Shown: positions 1 through 11,701, numbered from the stretch's first letter. The stretch is DNA of 64,000 nt from Platerodrilus igneus (GCA_036346225.1 JARFIW010001189.1:620001-684000); one strand, 5' to 3'. Notes: a model not told the origin generated them from the sequence alone. Numbers and translations are program-made.

Positions 1-1079
1 AAATAGGTTTCAATTTTCATCACTTCTATAGCATAACTCTGTTTGGGCGTCCCTCAAATATCATTTCTCAAATTTTATCTTCTCGAGTGGTAACGTCATT
101 AATTTAAATACTCGGAAATAAAAGACTTAGTGCTTTGAACCAAAAATATAATTTAATGTAATTCTTTTCTTTCTCTCCAGTAAATGTTAACAAAATCTCA
201 AGTATATTATTCAAAAGTAAAATCATTTTTTAAATGGAATAAGAATTCATAACTTTCCTCTTTAAATAATGACATTTTGATATTTAAAACTATTTTCAAA
301 AACAAAAAGAATTTTGACAACCCCAATTGACAGATTTGTTAGATTAGTTCACAATAAATTTTCAATAAATGTCACACGTAATATTTGTTACAGAAAAAGT
401 ATTCGAAATCAGATAGATTAAATAAATTAAAATAATTTAGTTTGACATGGTACAGGAATAACATAGTGAATCTACTAATTATCAGAAATAATATAAATAA
501 ATAAGTTCTGTTAGAGTTGGACTTTATAAACTTTTAATAAAGGCCACATGTGTGCCTCAAACGTATCCCTAAATATTTCGATTTACATCTACGGAACAAG
601 GTTTTCGTTTCTTTTTTATTAGACTTTAATTTCGACACCAAACAAGAAAATCAATTTGATATACAACTATTGGAATATGATTATTCTTACAATCTTTTAT
701 ACTAGATCCTAAGTGCAAAATTTATTCTTTCACTAAATGCAATATCTCAAACAACTATACGAGCATTTCCAAAAGTTTATAATCTTGATATTAAAGCTTC
801 AACCATAACCACCACAAACGAATTGAAGCACTCACTGGGAATGGATTCCTGTATTCATCAGAGTTGTAAATACTTAAATTTCGTACGTATAATAAAAACT
901 CCAATTCCATAAAAAAATTCCCAACCAAAAGCTTACGTTGTGTTTTTCTACTAAATAAACACTATATGAGCCACATTCAATTTTTCTTATTACTACAGTT
1001 TATTCATAATCCACTGATGCGCTGAGAAAATTAAAGATTCTTTTAGCATTAAAATTTCCTAAAAATTTATCATCTCACC
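1..1079. other. AT-rich stretch without recognisable gene
   Basis: No long open frame, RNA gene or repeat family is recognised here on either strand. The sequence is very AT-rich with scattered stop codons in all frames. It may be intergenic, intronic or very old repeat sequence. Confidence 0.5.
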
Positions 1080-1080
1080 G

Positions 1081-1386
1081 TTAATGGATTTCAATAGCGG
1101 GTGACCACGTTGCCGTTTCACTCTCTGTTCCGGTCGCCTGGATAGAATCCGAGGAAACTTTCCATCTCGGACCCCCTCCAGAAAGACCGTGAACCAACCG
1201 CCTACCTAGATGGCTATTCTTAAACACCAACTAGCACGTAAAAGTATCAACATCTCTTTCTGCTTTTAATAACTGCTGTACTCGAGCAAAATGGCCGAGT
1301 TCCTTTTCGATACTGTCTATCTGAAAGAACAGATGATCTGTCAGAAGCGTCACTTCGTGACACTCTGCGCAAGCCCTATATTAACT
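1081..1386 (-). other. Exon-like, GC-richer island (possible host exon or gene fragment)
   Basis: This block is clearly richer in G and C than its surroundings. Read on the minus strand it opens after an acceptor-like TTAATATAG and runs in one frame for 47 codons to a TAG at 1231-1233, then continues in the same frame for 49 codons to a TAA at 1081-1083. The first part reads like a normal helical protein, including LLTDHLFFQIDSIEKELG and QQLLKAERDVDTF. An alternative frame of the second part ends at a good donor-like sequence (ACG|GTGAG near 1079). I cannot name the protein. It could be a host exon, a pseudogene fragment or chance, and no transcript evidence is available from sequence alone. 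Confidence 0.3.
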
Positions 1387-3540
1387 TAGTAATCCTTCAA
1401 AGTGGATGCAGATCCCTACGAATTAGGCAACACAAGCGACTAGCTTATAAAATAATTTTAAGACGTCTTGTTCTTGGGACAATTTTAAAATATTTGTTAT
1501 AATTGAATAAATTCTTACGGTAAGTCCAAAGCGAATCAAATGGTAGTAACATTTACTTCTATTATGAAATTGTTTATTCTGAAGTTATTATGCAAAATAA
1601 AAGGATCAGATACCACTAAGTTGTAACAAATAGAAACGACTTTAAAATTCGATACCATAGAATTTATATTTGTTGCAATGGCTAAGACTCCCGTTTTGAA
1701 ATCATGACTTTAGCCACAGATTATATCATTATGAAAAGGATTTGCTTTATTGTAGGGGATCCTCTGTACTATCTGAAACTCTACCTGAAACTATATATTA
1801 ATTAGTCAGGATTACTCCTATAAATAGTTTATCTAATCTTACAAGTAAAACTGCTAAATTGTTGAATTTGAGCATTGCTACTATAAGATTTATTTTCGGT
1901 AATGAAATCGAATACTTTTCAAGCAAACGAAGTTGACTTAAATTAGCTAGGTTATATATATTTTATTTCCAAGTATTAAATATGTTGGCGTATTTCTTAG
2001 AAACTGATAGGAGCTACATAATCATATATTCCCGCATCGAGGACGTTGGCAATTATACAGGGTGTTTTATTAACAATGGGACAACGGTTAACTGGAGATC
2101 CAATGCATCAAATAATGACCATTAAACCAAACTTATCTTATCTGAATGTTGATGGTTTAAGAAGTACAGTGTTTTGTAGGTTATAATTTTATTTCAACTT
2201 TTGATATTCTGAAAATTGTTGATACTACTTTTGAGTTTGGTCATAGAGGGCACTATATGAGAAATGGGGGGGGGGAGTCGAAATCTGTTTGTAGACCAAA
2301 CTTAATCTAAACCAAATAGGCGCCATCAAGTCCTGACTTAATTATGATAATTGCATGGCATATTTCTAAGGGCGGACGTGGAGACCCAAAGAAAAAAGGA
2401 TCGCCTTCGCTGACAAAAACCTATCTTAATCAAATAAGACGCAGCTCCTGTAAGAAATTGTAATAGTTAAATACATAAAGAAATAATAAAAAAGTATTTT
2501 CAATATAAGGTTGGCATCAAAGACCTACTCATAAGGATGTTAGCTTTGTGTGATTAGATTTGATCATACTTGATCAAAATAAAAAATTTTAATCTTGAAC
2601 CAATTGTTTACTAAAAAGAACCTCTTTTAAAATAATATGATTTGTAACAAAAATTTAATCAATAACTGTATCAATCTATAATTTTCAACTTCAGGTTTAC
2701 CTTAATTATTTTTAGGCAAATACTTTACAGTATAATATAAGCTTGTTATACAAATAGGGCTCCGACCTCTGCAGATCTGTTCAGGCAGATGACAAATTAA
2801 TTACTTCTAAAAATGTTACTACTCAAGTTCTTCTTTTTTAAATTACATATGCAAGTTTTAATTTATATAAAGCAGATCTCAAAAATAGTCGTGTTTACAT
2901 TTTTTGTACTAAAGCTGTTCGAGGCATTTGCTTTCAAAAATACATCTGTCAGCAGTATACTGCAGAAAAATAAATGACGTCAGTAACACCTGTTGACGTT
3001 ACTAACAATTACTAGTGAACCAAATAGTTGAAGCTTTTACAATATTCATGCTTTTACGCATTAAAACAAATTAGCGTGTTCCTAGTTTGAAACACATAAA
3101 AAAAACTTAAAGCTATCTACGAACCAAAACTGCATTTGTCGCCTTGTTGCAAGGAAGGATGAGATCCTCGTTATTTCATGCAACGATCACAGCGTTGTAG
3201 TGTGAACCAAATTCATACAAAACAACTTCTACTATGAAGTCGTTCCACGTGTCGAATCAAATACGGTGACGATACATTGCGCAGCCGTTGTAATCCTGTA
3301 GTTGAATTACGCCGCCTTACTAAAGTAGTAGCATCTTTACATTGTCCTTGTGTGTCTTAAAAGTTTGCATAACAAGTGTCGTCCTCTTAAAATTTCCTCC
3401 TAAATTTTATATTTTAAAAGTTGCATCGTAAGTTGTAGCATTATACCTCGTCGCGCTAAACAAATTATCTCAAATTAAACAAGTTAATAAACTTTATCTA
3501 CTCCTATTTAGTTATAATACCATTATTCATATACTTTTGA
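1387..3540. other. AT-rich stretch without recognisable gene
   Basis: No coding region is supported. A run of ten G at 2266-2275 stands out. Around 2060 the phrase acagggtgttttatt resembles the ends of common insect interspersed repeats, but no second end was found. From about 3130 to 3330 the base composition is more balanced, without a readable frame. Confidence 0.45.
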
Positions 3541-3570
3541 ACAAGTAATAGTGTTCATAATTAAACACCG

Positions 3571-3604
3571 TGAGTTATGAGCGTGAGTTATAACAACTCA
3601 CGCT
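3571..3604. repeat. Short inverted repeat
   Basis: The sequence gcgtgagtt, five bases, aactcacgc forms a perfect stem with 9-bp arms. The same gcgtgagttat word recurs in the larger inverted repeat at 3767-3893, so the two may belong to one repeat family. No coding capacity. Confidence 0.6.
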
Positions 3605-3766
3605 TCCAGCTTATATTTCTATTTAATTACCTACCAAAAATATCAAAGTAGCCATGCTCATTGACATTTACGTAATGTCAAACAAATTTGTAATATAATT
3701 TTTTTAGAATAATCTTGATTACATGTGTTTATTAAAACTTGTTACTGTGCTTATAGTCGTAGATAA

Positions 3767-3893
3767 AGTATAGTATTCAACATACGGTAATGGCAATAAC
3801 TCACTTGATCAATTACGGCACTCGCCTTCGGCTCGTGCCGCAAACTTCATCTGCGTGAGTTATTGCCTACATTACCGTATATTGAATAATATA
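3767..3893. repeat. Large inverted repeat (MITE-like hairpin)
   Basis: The left arm (about 3767-3804) and the right arm (about 3853-3893) are inverted copies of about 38-41 bp with a few mismatches and a short gap. The shared words are acggtaatg and gcaataactcac. The loop holds a second near-palindrome, cggcactcgcc to gctcgtgccg, so the whole unit could fold into a nested hairpin. This looks like the core of a small non-autonomous DNA element or a fused pair of terminal repeats. No transposase and no clear target duplication were seen. Confidence 0.6.
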
Positions 3894-4314
3894 CTATTAT
3901 ACGTTACCAACCGTTATTCAAAGATGTGCTAACTCATCGAAGTGGATTCGCAAATTGCCAGCCTGCAATCTATAGTACATGTTATTGCTTCTTCCACATA
4001 TGGCCGACTGACTACAAAACTAGCTCGGGCGGCCGAGGCGCCCGGGAAGGGACCGTCAAACTGATTGTAAATAGCTGTAGATGACACAGATATTTAACCA
4101 CAATAGAATACCAAAGGACGATGCGGCTTTAACGTATTACTTTTGTTGTTGAATGTAATTTACTATTGTTTTAATAAAATTGTTAAATTATTCTCGCAAT
4201 TTTATGGAGGGATTTATTATCAAAAATAAAATTGTTACAAACTGGTTTCACAACATCAACCGCTGATAAATGATCCTCGATGTACGTAAAAGAAAACTAG
4301 TCACATACCTCTAT

Positions 4315-4920
4315 GCGACGGAATGCATATCTTGCAAGCAGCCGGGGTGAGTCAGCACAGCAATGCCATGGTCGTCAGGGTTCATTCATCCTGCCATCGT
4401 AATTACAGCAGTGATCCCAAGACAAAAGACAGCTGGTCCACGATAACGAACAGGTGGGCCTACACAAAGAAAGAACCCATTTGGCCTCCAGCTAAAAAAA
4501 GCGAATACACGCAACACACCTTCTAGTTGTTGAACAGAAAAACGTGCATCGCATTTGCAATACGATAACGAATAAATGTAGAAAATATTTTGACGCACAG
4601 ACTGTAGAATTAAATTTAACAATAGTTCAAACAACACGGAGTTGAACTGCAAATCCTAGTTTATCGAAGCGCGGTAAAACTGGAAAACTCGGGTTTTATC
4701 GGATAGTGAGCGACATTATTTTAACAAGTCTTTACATCGGAACAATAGAGAAAACCATTATACGTGATTGTAATGTATACCAAGATAACGGGTATCTAAA
4801 ATAGGATATAACTGTTTATTTATAGCATAAATCTATCGTTTCAAAGCAACTAGATATAAGTTGAGGAGTTTATTCGAGAGCGTGTTTAATATTAATTATG
4901 TTGAAAATAAACGTAACAAA
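4315..4920 (-). mobile_element. Probable 3' LTR remnant, same superfamily as the 9.5 and 12.9 kb solo LTRs
   Basis: On the minus strand the sequence starting near 4920 reads TGTTACGTT, the same start as the two well-bounded solo LTRs at 9546-10836 and 12858-14163. Immediately upstream on that strand is a purine tract (ggaaggggggatt), as expected of a polypurine tract before a 3' LTR. The far end is uncertain; tgcgacgg at about 4315 resembles the TGCTACG end of the two relatives. The upstream internal part is 4921-5520. Confidence 0.45.
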
Positions 4921-5520
4921 TCCCCCCTTCCAGCAAAATTAACAGGTTGGGGTTGGAAAACAAAAATAATGGGAGCGGCAGGACCAATAAAACAAAAAGA
5001 AAAACCCAAAGAGAAAAAGAAAAAACCCAAATAAAAGAAAAATTCGCTTAAAACTAAAAAGCGATTCGTCACAAAAACGAAACAAAAAGAAAACAGAAAA
5101 AGGAAAAATAAAGAAACACCCCAAAATAAAAAAAGATCTCGCCCGGCTCGAAGGTCCAATAATAGAAAGAGAGAAAAAAGGAAGGAAAACGAAGGAAGGA
5201 GAGGAAACGAGCAACAAGGACTAAGATGAAACGGCATAGACACTGAAAAAGTCGTCGAAGGACGTATGTTTTTTGTAAAGAAACAGGAAAGCCTTCGATC
5301 TCAAAAGAGGAAAAAGAACGAGGAAGAAAACCAACAGTGCCAACCAAAACAGAACCCAAAGGTTAAGCCTCAAGTAAACAAAGGAACAACAAGAGAGAAC
5401 AAGAGGTAGAAAGGATGAGCGCTGGTAAAAGGAAACTGTGTACTGTAAACTGTGGAAACCAAAAATCTCAACAAGAAAAGGACCAAAGAAAAGAATAGCT
5501 AACTAGACCTAGAGTCGGCC
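4921..5520 (-). mobile_element. Purine-rich remnant of LTR-element interior
   Basis: The plus strand is almost all A and G with runs of a, aaag and aaac, so the minus strand is T/C-rich. Overlapping open frames on the minus strand encode only low-complexity F/L/S-rich sequence and are best explained by composition. The position next to a polypurine-like tract and a TGTTACG end suggests it is the 3' interior of a decayed minus-strand LTR element. No gag or pol domain can be read. Confidence 0.35.
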
Positions 5521-6089
5521 AAGTTGTGGTTTCCGAAGAAACAAAAAACGGACTAGAAAGTACCTACCACAGTCGCTGTTGGATGTATTAACTTTAAAAT
5601 TGGAATCGTATAGCTTTGTGTTACTGATCTCTGCCCTTTGTGAAATTGTTCGGGACAGTTATTTTACTTGTACGTGACCGCCGTGGCTTTGTCGTTTATG
5701 TAGTAATGCCGACCGGTTTAGAAGTAAGTTAGGTTTGGTTACAATTTGTGACCTTACGGTCATTACATGTTTTTTTGTTTTTCATTTATGTGCCAACTTA
5801 TGATTTATGTAGCGTTTACTTCCAGGTGCTTAATTGAATGGTTCATTAAATACTTTCCATACTGTGATATTTCAATTTAATTTAACACTCCATTACGGTT
5901 TAATTTCGGTATCTACTTTTAACCCAAACCCACCCTGATTATAGGAAACCGTAATATCTTGGCATAGTTCAAAGCTGGATTTACTCGTTGAGTTGAATAT
6001 TTTGCATTGAAAATTTGTGTAACGTTGTTGCGCCCTCTGTACGCAATAGATTATATTACTTTTACATTTGGCATTTGTCGAGTAATAAC
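5521..6089. other. No recognisable feature
   Basis: Neither strand gives a frame I can recognise. The stretch lies between the purine-rich LTR remnant and the start of the piggyBac relic. Confidence 0.4.
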
Positions 6090-6625
6090 AGTAGGAGAAG
6101 AACACAGAGGAACATCAGAATACGAGGTATTTCTTTTAAACAAGACTGACCATATTATATCATATATAACAGAACAAATACGGTTATATGCTAGACCCGG
6201 TAAAAATAACCACAAATTTATTATTCCCGAAAAAGATGTTCTAAAACTTTTTAGGACTGCCTAGTGATTAGTGAATATCACTCTCTTCTTGAGGAATATG
6301 ATTTTGATCTACTGTTGATGATTTGACTGCTCCAATTTTCGATAAAATTATAAGCAATGAGAGATTTTGACAAACAAAACAATATCTTCATTTTATGGAT
6401 AACAAGGATCTTCAGAATTTAAAGATAACGAGTCCTTGCCGTTATATGGAAATTAAAGACACAATGTCAGCAGTTTGGTGTTTTTCAAAAAGCTTAGCAT
6501 TGATGAAACTATAATGCCATACCATGGACATAATTCAGCAAAAATTTATCAAAAATAAACCCATTACAAGAAGTGGATAATGTGCGGAACATATGGTTAT
6601 CCTTATCTTGGAAGTAGAGCGGTAA
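6090..6625 (+). pseudogene. piggyBac-type transposase relic (N-terminal to catalytic core)
   Basis: Fragments in several frames follow the order of a piggyBac (DDE, TTAA-target) transposase. First comes YITEQIRLYARPGKNNHKF (about 6165-6223), then ISEYHSLLEEYDFD (about 6269-6310), DDLTAPIFDKIISNERF (about 6317-6368), QYLHFMDNKDLQNLK (about 6383-6425), LSIDETIMPYHGHNSAKI (about 6495-6548, carrying the first catalytic Asp region) and finally CGTYGYPYLGS (about 6580-6612). Stops and at least four frameshifts separate the pieces, so no functional enzyme is made. The C-terminal part is missing here. A different piggyBac C-terminal relic lies at 52.2-52.6 kb. Assignment rests on recognised family motifs read by eye. 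Confidence 0.8.
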
Positions 6626-6762
6626 GTAATATGATGTCTGTTATTAGAAATTACTCGAAGTACATTGTTTCCTTTTACAATTTTTTACTAGTCATGCGTT
6701 ATTGACAAATTTATCAATCATAGATGTAAGTGCCTACGGCGAGTTACATATCCCCCGAATTA

Positions 6763-6763
<1 letters not shown>

Positions 6764-6811
<48 letters not shown>
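6764..6811. repeat. (AT)n microsatellite
   Basis: About 48 bp of uninterrupted AT dinucleotides lie just inside the Gypsy-A 5' LTR. The other copies of this LTR have only short AT-rich text here, so the repeat expanded in this copy. Confidence 0.95.
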
Positions 6812-6819
<8 letters not shown>

Positions 6820-7096
6820 TTGAATTATTAAAATTTAAGTTAGATGCAACAATGTAATATTAAATGACATAATAAAAAGGTTAATGAAAGTTCAACAAGC
6901 CAGACAGTGAGAATGGAAACAGACATTGTATTTTAGACCTAACGTAATACTGCAGGTGCAGGTCACAGTAGGTTATAAGACAGCAATTATTAGAAATAAG
7001 ATTGTTACATTGTATTATATACAGAAATAAGCAGACATGAGCTCTGCAGTTCCCACAAGCAATGTGAGGGGCAGGAATAGCATAAATACCTTCGAA

Positions 7097-7484
7097 AATA
7101 CTCCCTGTATGTTTGTTGTGGTTTGTTAACTGTTCTTTTTAATCTTTCTTGGGAATAAAACCACTTATATTTGTTAAAATGATCTTTATTTACGTTTCGA
7201 TACTTGACCTAGGATCTTTGTCAAAATAATAAAAAAATTTAAGTTTGACATTTTTGACACAAATTGAAGATGACTTTGTTTATTGATTGTTGATTTGAAT
7301 TTTAAACTTTTCACCTAATGTATTCAAATCAAAAATTAATCACTTTCAATTTGTGTCATAAATGTCAAACTTAAAAGTTTTATTATTTTGACTATGATCT
7401 TAGGTCATGGCTGGAAACGTATATAAAGTTCATTTTAACAAATATAAGTGATTTTATTCTCAAGAAAAATTAAAAGAATACCTT
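7097..7484. mobile_element. Foldback element inserted in the Gypsy-A 5' LTR
   Basis: Two arms of roughly 130-145 bp (7133-7270 and 7346-7475) are inverted copies at about 85 percent by eye, separated by about 75 bp. Shared words are aacaaatataagtg and gacacaaattgaa. The phrase aataccttcga occurs at both edges (about 7085 and 7478) and could be the target duplication. No other copy of this LTR has the block, so it is an insertion. There is no coding capacity. The class (foldback DNA element, or a snap-back copy of a retroelement end) is undecided. Confidence 0.65.
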
Positions 7485-7733
7485 CGAGAGCCCAAAATGG
7501 CCGGTCAGCCTAGAGTTTCTCAACTACAACATTTGTGTTAGTTCAGCTACTCACCGTAATTTTATTTTATTTAAAGTAAATTTCAACTTAGCATTATATC
7601 GATATCATACATTACAGAATATAACGAATTTGTAAATTAAAAATTCAATTGTAATTCAGTATAAAAATTAATTTGTTAGAAGTTTTTTGGAAAAGCTTTT
7701 TAAAAACTCGCTTCGAGAGGCCCAAAACTTAAC

Positions 7734-7751
7734 TGGCGCAGCGGGAGGATA
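7734..7751 (+). promoter_or_regulatory. Primer binding site of Gypsy-A (tRNA-Ser type)
   Basis: Directly after the LTR the text tggcgcagcgggaggat is close to the complement of the 3' end of an insect tRNA-Ser, which 17.6 and 297 use as primer. One or two bases differ from that pattern. Confidence 0.65.
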
Positions 7752-8678
7752 CCAGAAGGGTATTATCAAAATCCAAAATGAAGGAAGCTGGTGGTATTGA
7801 ATTTCTATTCTTGATCTGGGATAAGAACTAACTCGGCAAAGTACAAGAATAGACCGTGTCCAGAAGCAAAGGAAAATAATAGAGTTGGCAAACAAACTCT
7901 TGTAAGTACCAAAGTTCATTTTCTAACCATCATCAACTGAATATTGATGCTAGCTAGTAAAAAAATTTTTTTATGTACAATTTTTATTATCGCAATTTAT
8001 TATTTTATCATTTCTGAAAGGAATTTACTCAGAGAACTTATTTAACAGCGGAATTATAAAGACGCATTTATATGCACAACTATTACAATTATTACAACAA
8101 ATGAAATGATTTATTCAGCAACGTCTAAAGCTTTAACATATAAATAGAACTGAATTATTTGTACCACTTTCACAGCTACTATTACTGAAAGAATTTATTC
8201 AGAAAACCTGAAACTTTATAATTAGACATTTTTAAGGCAACAAACTAACGGAAGTGTATAATTATAAAGAAGCATTCGTGCACTTATTAATGCAACATTT
8301 AGTGAAACAATAATAGCAACTTTATCATTGCAACACTTAATTACTCATCACAAATCTGAACAAAAGCGTATAATTATAACACAATTATTACAGAAGATTA
8401 TTACTCAGCAAGAAACCTGAAACATAATTTGCAACAATTGTATCATATGCAACGTTATGAATACACACTCCAACGCGGCAGTAATTGACAAAACAATTAC
8501 CAAGCAGAAACTCTCAATGTAATTGTAGCACATTATAATTACACATAAAATATACGTAAAGCGATTTTTTAAATAACCATATACAAACTAAACTGAAAAA
8601 TAACAATACAAACTGAAAAGTAACTCTCAATTTATACCAAAACTATACAAACTGAATTAAAATCAACCACTAACAACC
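7752..8678 (+). other. Untranslated leader of Gypsy-A with degenerate internal repeats
   Basis: There is no open frame. Words such as attattacaa, ttattcag and gaaacctgaaac recur between about 8000 and 8450 in diverged tandem units. It lies between the primer site and the gag start. Confidence 0.55.
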
Positions 8679-11135
8679 ATGAATTCAGATATGAAACTCT
8701 ATCTCGAAAGCATTCCTCAATATGACGGAAGTCGAGCGTTCTTAGGTATCTTTATCACCGCGTGCTAAATATTTTTAAAATCCTTTTACAAAGCAGGAAA
8801 TAGCGAATGCAACGTTTTACTCGTACGCCTAATAATAAGAAAGCTGACCGGCAGAGCATTAACGCTGATTGTCAGTCGAGAAGATCTGATCGAGTGGGAA
8901 GAATTCAAACGTATCGTGATTGCATAATTCGGCGACCAACAAATCATCAAATGTCTAGTCCGCGATTTAATAAACCTATGGATGGAAAATAATTAATCAC
9001 TCCATCAATTCGGTATGAAATGTCAAGACGTGTAAAGTTTAATTTTGACAAAGCTAAAAATCGAAGAACACGACCAAAATATCAGATTATTGAAGACGAA
9101 AATGTACGACGAAATGGCCTTAGACACATACATCAACGCCTTACCTGAACGGTTATCGTACAAAATAAGATTTTAACACCTCCAAATTTTGAGGAAGCAA
9201 TGAACATGATTATAAAATAAGAAACCGCCATTTACTACCGAAATCGACTGTATAACCCGAACGCAAACAAAAATTACTCACCGATGAAAACCATACAAGC
9301 CGCGAGACAAATATTCACACAATCAAAATTTACACCACTTAACGCACAAACGAATTAACCATGAATTAACAACCGAAACCTTAATACCACAAATTTCACA
9401 ACCAATTTAGACGATTTCCAAAGCAAACATTTAACTCAAACTTTACAAACCCACATTTATGCCAAGATTTAATCAAAATGTGAATCAACCAAGGCAAACA
9501 TTTGGTGCAAACCCCAACAGAAACGTACCAATGACAAATAACAATTGCTACGTACATTGACGTAACATAAAAAAAGAACCAAGAAAAAGAAAGAGAAAGA
9601 AGTAAGTCCGGGCTCAGGCGGCGAGTGGGCGGGATCTTATACCTATAGCTAAAGTAACAAAAAAACCTGAAATAACTAGAAAAAAATATATAAACACTCA
9701 CTCATTCACTCTCAGAACGAAACATACAATGGAAAAGAAAGAACTTATAATTAAAAACAAAATATATATACAAAAAACAGTACTCCCAAACCAACCCAAA
9801 AAAAGTCAATGTCCCCAATTTATAAATACATTTAAAAAAAATTACCCCTGAAAATGGCGAGCTGAAGTTTTTACGCAACTCCCCCTGACGGTAACTAGAA
9901 GAAAAAAAAGGAAAGAACCAAACGCAACCCTAAAAACCACAGTTCTAGAATGTCGTAAATATACACTTAGCCTAACTTTACAAACAGGTAATATATTTTT
10001 AGAAATTTAGTAACAACAGATAGTAAGGTAGTAACCAAAGAACAGTAAATGCCAAAATAGTTAATCATTTTCATAACGAATTAAATTTAGAGAGGCCATA
10101 TTTAAATAGTAAAACCCCAGGCGTTCTGGTTCCGAAGTCAGAATCGCGCATACCAAGAAAACAACAAAAAAAGGACTCACCCTCGCGTCACTCGCATCGG
10201 GGTGGAACCAGTCGCTGGTCTGCGTCAGCGGACGGGAAAGCTTACGTCCAGGCAGAGCGCATTTGACTTCACATTTCCGGAAGAAGCTCAAGGGATTAAC
10301 GTGTCCCCCGCAGGAAGCTAGAATAATTACGAACCATAAATTAATTTATTGCAGCCAAAAAAGTATTGTTTTATATAAACTCCATATACTCACCACGTTA
10401 AATAATGCGTGCCGCAAATTCACATAAAAATAACGTACGAAGCCAAATAGAACGTGTTTTCTTGTGGCTCTTCAAACAGCAAATGAATTGTTACATTTGT
10501 TAAAGCACCAAAGCAAGGAAATAAACTAGGAAAACCCCAGTTTTATTAAAATTAATTCCCCGAATTTTTTAGCAAGGGAAAACACACCAGCATTTAATTA
10601 TTAAAAACTTGGAAAGTCGCCTATCTTAGAAAGGATATTTATTTTTCTAATGAAGCACAACGATTTATCAACTAACATAGATAGGATATTTATTATTAAT
10701 TACAATACAAATTTTAATACACGAAAGGGTTATTTTTTAATTAACGGAATTAATTTTTGTATTGAACGTCAAAGGAATTTAAGATAAAAATTATTGTATA
10801 TACACTAATTAATTATTTACGAAAATGAACGTAACACAATAACAACCCTAACGGTTATTACATACCCACCCCTATGGACATTTCATATGGTAACACTAGA
10901 CAAAACACAAAAATATACAAATCCGACCAAGCTATAACCAAAAACGAAACTTTACTTCGGAAGAACCATTCCATCAAGAAGTGGAAGATTTTAATAATAG
11001 TGACACGGATAATTATGCAAATTCCAACAAAGACGATGAAATCAATCATTCAGAAGACTACGAATGCCACAACCGCTATGACAATTACGAAGAGAGCGAC
11101 GACGAAGAAAACGCGTGCTCACATTTTCAGTTAAA
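8679..11135 (+). pseudogene. gag: Gypsy-A gag, broken and split by a solo LTR
   Basis: The ATG at 8679 opens a capsid-like reading: MNSDMKLYLESIPQYDGSR, then a TAA at 8766-8768. The same protein can be followed through shifts as VSREDLIEWEEFKRIVI, LLKTKMYDEMALDTYINALP (about 9090-9150) and an N/Q-rich tail ending near 9545. A 1.29-kb solo LTR (9546-10836) then interrupts it. After the LTR the reading resumes with an acidic, Asn-rich C-terminus (EEPFHQEVEDFNNSDTD, about 10958-11010) to about 11135. No CCHC zinc knuckle is visible, which is normal for the 17.6/gypsy group. The start was chosen because the capsid-like text begins at that ATG just after the leader. Confidence 0.75.
9546..10836 (-). 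mobile_element. Solo LTR (family TGTTACG...CGTAGCA) inserted in Gypsy-A gag
   Basis: The plus strand runs from TGCTACG to CGTAACA, giving inverted 7-bp termini, and CAAT flanks both sides (9542-9545 and 10837-10840), a clean 4-bp target duplication. The gag text of Gypsy-A continues across it. There is no primer site, gag or pol inside. Orientation is taken from the relative at 4315-4920, where a polypurine-like tract precedes TGTTACG on the minus strand. The part near 9600-9790 is clearly homologous to 12920-13080. Isolated open frames inside are too short and not conserved to call. Confidence 0.85.
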
Positions 11136-11159
11136 CCGATGCAAATACGACCAAACGTA

Positions 11160-11701
11160 ATTCATTTAAATAACATCAATCAACAAATTTTACCCTATGT
11201 AGAAATACCTCACAAAGAACTCAAATTATTAATCGACACCGGATCTTCAAGAACTTTAATTAGTCCCAGAACGTAAAGAAACATTTTTAGATTTTGTAGA
11301 AAGAGAACCTTTTAAAATTAAGACAGCCCACAAAACGACGTTAAACCAATTTATAGTAAACTACCCTTATCCAAAGATTTTAACCTGAAAATGATACACA
11401 AATTTTGCATCCTCAAATTAAACATAAATACGACGGATTAATAGGTATGGATCTTTTAAGAAAATTAGGTACCAGCATTGATATAGAAAACCGCTTACTA
11501 AGAACAAAACACGGACAAATTCCCATTAAATTCCAAAATAGTAATATTCAAACCGAGCAAAAGTACACTATCGGACCCAGGACAGAAAAACGAACAAAAG
11601 TTTTAGTAAATTCAAAAGACGACGTAGGAATTATAATTCATATGTTATTTCAACCCGGAGTAGAAACACCCACAGCATTAGGAGCAGCCCAAGATGGCTA
11701 G
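11160..11701 (+). pseudogene. pol: Gypsy-A protease and start of pol, truncated
   Basis: The aspartic-protease active site is readable as KLLIDTGSSRTLI at about 11222-11262. After a stop and shifts the frame that opens at 11405 gives YDGLIGMDLLRKLGTSIDIENRLLRT, the usual end of a Gypsy protease, then a linker (YTIGPRTEKRTKVLVN). Text resembling the Gypsy-A pol stops near 11690, where the sequence joins the second half of the 3' LTR at gcccaagatgg. All polymerase, RNase H and integrase coding is lost in that deletion. Confidence 0.8.

Larger units (their letters stand above)
6742..7734 (+). repeat. 5' LTR of Gypsy-A
   Basis: It starts AGTTACATATCCCCC and ends CTTAACT, matching the ends of the solo LTRs at 36040-36565 and 42144-42639. 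Shared inner words include ctgcaggtggcaggtcaca-like text near 6951, gcagacatgag near 7031 and gtgaggggcagg near 7062. It is longer than those 500-bp relatives because of an AT microsatellite (6764-6811) and a foldback insertion (about 7097-7484). Confidence 0.8.

Noticed and set aside
4896..5359. Three overlapping minus-strand frames rich in Phe, Leu and Ser that look like membrane proteins
   Set aside because: They come from a purine-rich plus strand; all three frames give similar low-complexity text, and the place fits an LTR-element interior.
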